NCBI RefSeq assembly: GCF_900106745.1
Contig: NZ_FNNV01000012.1
Coordinates: 162,775 to 226,774, forward strand
From: Paenibacillus sp. CF384
GTDB lineage: Bacteria > Bacillota > Bacilli > Paenibacillales > Paenibacillaceae
DNA length: 64,000 bases
Reading direction: 5' to 3'
The position numbers and the translations under genes were made by a program. This document shows positions 62,104 to 64,000 of the stretch, in pieces. A model generated the notes under the pieces. That model saw only the letters and a program-made list of their open reading frames with translations. It ran no database searches and had not been told where the DNA came from. Positions within the stretch are counted from its first letter, which is position 1. Each line of letters starts with the position of its first letter.

Positions 62104-62499
62104 ATGGGAAGAGTCATACATTTCGAAATTCATGTCGATGACATGGACCGCGCTAAGAAGTTTTATGGAGAAGTATTCGGCTGGACATTTGAGGATTACA
62201 GCAGCTACGCCGGCATGCCCTACTTTGGAGCTGTGACAGGTGATGCGGATGCAATGGGAATTAACGGTGCTTTGATGCAGCGCCATGGCGCTGCTCCGCA
62301 ACCGGGGCAGCCTGTGAATGGTTTTGCCTGCACAATGGGAACCGGAGACTACGACGCGACGGAAGCCAAAATCCTAGCGAACGGCGGCACGGTCGCGTTA
62401 CCGAAATACGCGCTGCCCGGCATGGCGTGGCAGGGATATTACATCGATACCGAAGGCAATATTATTGGGCTCCATCAACCGGACGTAAATGCCAAATAG
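62104..62499 (+). CDS. VOC-family (glyoxalase/bleomycin-resistance fold) protein
   Basis: The 131-residue protein starts MGRVIHFEIHVDDMDRAKKFYGEVFGWTFE, the classic first beta-alpha-beta-beta-beta module. The second module ends in GYYIDTEGNIIGLHQPD. Putative metal ligands are His (FEIHVDD) and Glu (DTEGNIIGL). The start at 62104 is five bases after GGAGG; upstream in-frame codons lie within the terminator of the preceding gene. Substrate unknown. Confidence 0.9.
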   Translation: MGRVIHFEIHVDDMDRAKKFYGEVFGWTFEDYSSYAGMPYFGAVTGDADAMGINGALMQRHGAAPQPGQPVNGFACTMGTGDYDATEAKILANGGTVALPKYALPGMAWQGYYIDTEGNIIGLHQPDVNAK

Positions 62500-62524
62500 T
62501 ACTTACATTTGATCGAAAAAGACA

Positions 62525-62561
62525 AAAAAGCCTTATATCCCAACGGATATAAGGCTTTTTT
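62525..62561. terminator. Bidirectional terminator shared by the VOC gene and the tRNA operon
   Basis: A 16-bp perfect stem (AAAAAAGCCTTATATCC and its complement) with a CAAC loop; T-runs flank it on both strands. It ends both the plus-strand VOC transcript and the minus-strand tRNA transcript. Confidence 0.85.
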
Positions 62562-62572
62562 AGATGAAGGAA

Positions 62573-62643
62573 AGCGGGTGATGGGAATCGAACCCACGCT
62601 ATTAGCTTGGAAGGCTAAAGTTCTACCATTGAACTACACCCGC
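62573..62643 (-). tRNA. tRNA-Gly (TCC)
   Basis: 7-bp acceptor stem GCGGGTG/CACCCGC, T-loop GGTTCGATTCC, anticodon loop CTTCCAA. CCA is not encoded. Last gene of the operon. Confidence 0.95.
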
Positions 62644-62650
62644 AGAAAAA

Positions 62651-62727
62651 TGGTCGGGATGACACGATTTGAACATGCGACCCCCTGGTCCCAAACCAGG
62701 TGCTCTACCAAGCTGAGCTACATCCCG
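62651..62727 (-). tRNA. tRNA-Pro (TGG)
   Basis: Acceptor CGGGATG/CATCCCG, anticodon loop TTTGGGA with TGG, CCA encoded. Confidence 0.95.
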
Positions 62728-62749
62728 TGATTCATGAAACAAACTTTCA

Positions 62750-62820
62750 AGGCGCCACCCAGATTCGAACTGGGGGTGAAGCTTTTGCAGAGCTCTGCCT
62801 TACCACTTGGCTATGGCGCC
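62750..62820 (-). tRNA. tRNA-Cys (GCA)
   Basis: Acceptor GGCGCCA/TGGCGCC, anticodon loop CTGCAAA with GCA; CCA not encoded. Confidence 0.95.
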
Positions 62821-62824
62821 ATGA

Positions 62825-62899
62825 TGGAGCGGAAGACGGGAATCGAACCCGCGACCCTCGCCTTGGCAAGGCGATGCTCTACCGCTGAGCCACTTCCGC
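62825..62899 (-). tRNA. tRNA-Gly (GCC)
   Basis: Acceptor GCGGAAG/CTTCCGC, anticodon loop TTGCCAA with GCC, CCA encoded. Confidence 0.95.
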
Positions 62900-62906
62900 A
62901 GATGGT

Positions 62907-62993
62907 TGGTGCGGTCAAGAGGACTCGAACCTCCACGTCATTGCTGACACTAGAACCTGAATCTAGCGCGTCTGCCAATTCCGCCATGACCGC
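62907..62993 (-). tRNA. tRNA-Leu (CAG)
   Basis: Acceptor GCGGTCA/TGACCGC, anticodon loop TTCAGGT with CAG, long class II variable arm, CCA encoded; 87 bases. Confidence 0.95.
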
Positions 62994-63007
62994 GTAACAA
63001 GATAAAG

Positions 63008-63080
63008 TGAGTCATGTAGGATTCGAACCTACGACACCCTGATTAAAAGTCAGGTGCTCTACCAACTGAGCTAATGACTC
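63008..63080 (-). tRNA. tRNA-Lys (TTT)
   Basis: Acceptor GAGTCAT/ATGACTC, anticodon loop CTTTTAA; CCA not encoded. Confidence 0.95.
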
Positions 63081-63084
63081 GTAA

Positions 63085-63159
63085 TGGCTGGGGATCTAGG
63101 ATTCGAACCTAGGGATGACGGAGTCAAAGTCCGTTGCCTTACCGCTTGGCTAATCCCCA
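63085..63159 (-). tRNA. tRNA-Gln (TTG)
   Basis: Acceptor TGGGGAT/ATCCCCA, anticodon loop CTTTGAC with TTG, discriminator G, CCA encoded. Confidence 0.95.
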
Positions 63160-63188
63160 ACATGAAGCATTTCATTTGGTTAATAAAA

Positions 63189-63265
63189 TGGGGCGACCGA
63201 TGGGAATTGAACCCACGAATGCCGGATCCACAAACCGGTGCGTTAACCACTTCGCCACGACCGCC
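63189..63265 (-). tRNA. tRNA-His (GTG)
   Basis: Anticodon loop TTGTGGA with GTG. The extra 5' G (at 63265) opposite C73, the His identity pair, is encoded, as is CCA. Confidence 0.95.
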
Positions 63266-63274
63266 GTAAAAATA

Positions 63275-63358
63275 TGGTGGAGGATGATGGATTCGAACCA
63301 CCGAACCGTGAGGAAGAGATTTACAGTCTCCCGCGTTTGGCCACTTCGCTAATCCTCC
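63275..63358 (-). tRNA. tRNA-Tyr (GTA)
   Basis: Acceptor GGAGGAT/ATCCTCC on the two ends, anticodon loop CTGTAAA with GTA, long class II variable arm, CCA encoded. Confidence 0.95.
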
Positions 63359-63364
63359 AAAAAA

Positions 63365-63440
<76 letters not shown>

Positions 63441-63463
63441 ATAAGAACTTACAATTTTGAAAA

Positions 63464-63539
<76 letters not shown>

Positions 63540-63553
63540 GAACTTTGAAGAAA

Positions 63554-63630
63554 TGGCGGAGCCGACGGGATTCGAACCCGCGGTCTCCTGCGTGACAGGC
63601 AGGCATGTTGGGCCACTACACCACGGCTCC
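63554..63630 (-). tRNA. tRNA-Asp (GTC)
   Basis: Acceptor GGAGCCG/CGGCTCC, anticodon loop CTGTCAC with GTC, CCA encoded. Confidence 0.95.
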
Positions 63631-63636
63631 GCAGTA

Positions 63637-63717
<81 letters not shown>

Positions 63718-63738
63718 ATAGTACAAGTAAAACATATA

Positions 63739-63814
63739 TGGTGGAGGCTGACGGGATCGAACCGCCGACCCTCTGCTTGTAAGGCAGATGCTCTCCCAGC
63801 TGAGCTAAGCCTCC
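63739..63814 (-). tRNA. tRNA-Val (TAC)
   Basis: Acceptor GGAGGCT/AGCCTCC, anticodon loop CTTACAA with TAC, CCA encoded. Confidence 0.95.
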
Positions 63815-63828
63815 AGGGAAATGAATAA

Positions 63829-63903
63829 TGGTGACCCGTAGGGGACTCGAACCCCTGTTACCTCCGTGAAAGGGAGGTGTCTTAACCACTTGACCAACGG
63901 GCC
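63829..63903 (-). tRNA. tRNA-Glu (TTC)
   Basis: Acceptor GGCCCGT/ACGGGTC with one G-T pair, anticodon loop CTTTCAC with TTC, CCA encoded. Confidence 0.95.
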
Positions 63904-63908
63904 CTATC

Positions 63909-63999
63909 TGGCGGAGAGCGAGAGATTCGAACTCTCGAGACGCGGTTAGCGCCTACACGATTTCCAATCGTGCTCCTTCGACCACTCGGACAGCTCTCC
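63909..63999 (-). tRNA. tRNA-Ser (GGA)
   Basis: Acceptor GGAGAGC/GCTCTCC, anticodon loop TTGGAAA with GGA, long class II variable arm, CCA encoded; 91 bases. The operon probably continues beyond the right edge. Confidence 0.95.
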
Positions 64000-64000
64000 A

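Overview
The window looks like a chromosomal segment of a spore-forming, moderately GC-rich Firmicute, most likely Paenibacillus or a close relative. The evidence is strong AGGAGG-type ribosome binding sites, CotF-type spore coat proteins, a B. subtilis-like pspA-ydjGHI block, a YdjO zinc-ribbon protein, CUT1 sugar ABC systems with large lipoproteins, a giant SLH-anchored GH10 xylanase, and a trn operon whose gene order resembles the large Bacillus trn clusters. I see no prophage, transposase, CRISPR array or rRNA. The species call is an inference from gene content.

Layout. 1-2802: a CUT1 sugar ABC system (lipoprotein, permease, and the first codons of a second permease) behind a promoter with a cre-like site. 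2863-4080: gene-free, with two unrelated tandem repeat arrays that share a 51-bp period. 4103-10049: an acyl-CoA thioesterase that may start at CTG, a polysaccharide deacetylase, a NAGPA-type phosphodiester glycosidase, two coat proteins, htpG under a perfect CIRCE element, and ohr with an OhrR-like operator. 10241-15257: an unknown protein, a TPP-dependent enzyme, and a GAF-GAF-PAS-GGDEF-EAL protein whose stop codon overlaps an ATG of the TPP gene. 15525-19825: an ornithine-cyclodeaminase-like enzyme, an M19 dipeptidase and a CocE/NonD hydrolase in one run. 20010-23500: a two-component system with a membrane protein, then a small ArsR regulator preceded by three copies of a 16-bp-periodic operator and decayed copies of its own 5' end.

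23569-33914: PhyH dioxygenase / AraC / aldo-keto reductase, a MATE exporter, a patatin, HPP and DUF4395 membrane proteins, a flagellar-type zinc-ribbon protein, two tandem Gfo/Idh/MocA oxidoreductases and a CapA-like protein. 34011-37640: the complete kynurenine route from tryptophan to anthranilate (kynU-kynA-kynB), divergent from a TetR regulator with a promoter/operator between them. 38013-46344: a chemoreceptor, an SDR, a GtaA-like glutaminase-family protein, two small regulator-like or zinc proteins, a PlsY-glycosyltransferase pair and a GntR regulator. 46396-50772: a second CUT1 system continuing into a Cys/Met-metabolism PLP enzyme and the GntR gene. 51050-54641: pspA-ydjG-ydjH-ydjI. 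54861-58781: the xylanase. 58895-62499: a YgjP-like metallopeptidase, a SEC-C protein, a Ser/Thr kinase, a His-rich miniprotein and a VOC protein. 62573-63999: sixteen tRNA genes on the minus strand.

Carbohydrate use is a recurrent theme: two sugar importers, the xylanase and the His-rich gene all have sites matching a TGWAAGCGCTTNAT-like core, consistent with CcpA control. I found no single clearly unprecedented multi-gene system. The most unusual observations are the triplicated ArsR operator/5' region, the two 51-bp repeat arrays, CIRCE control of htpG, the ABC-transporter/PLP-enzyme operon and the OCD-M19-CocE cluster. All functional calls rest on reading motifs by eye; no database search was run.
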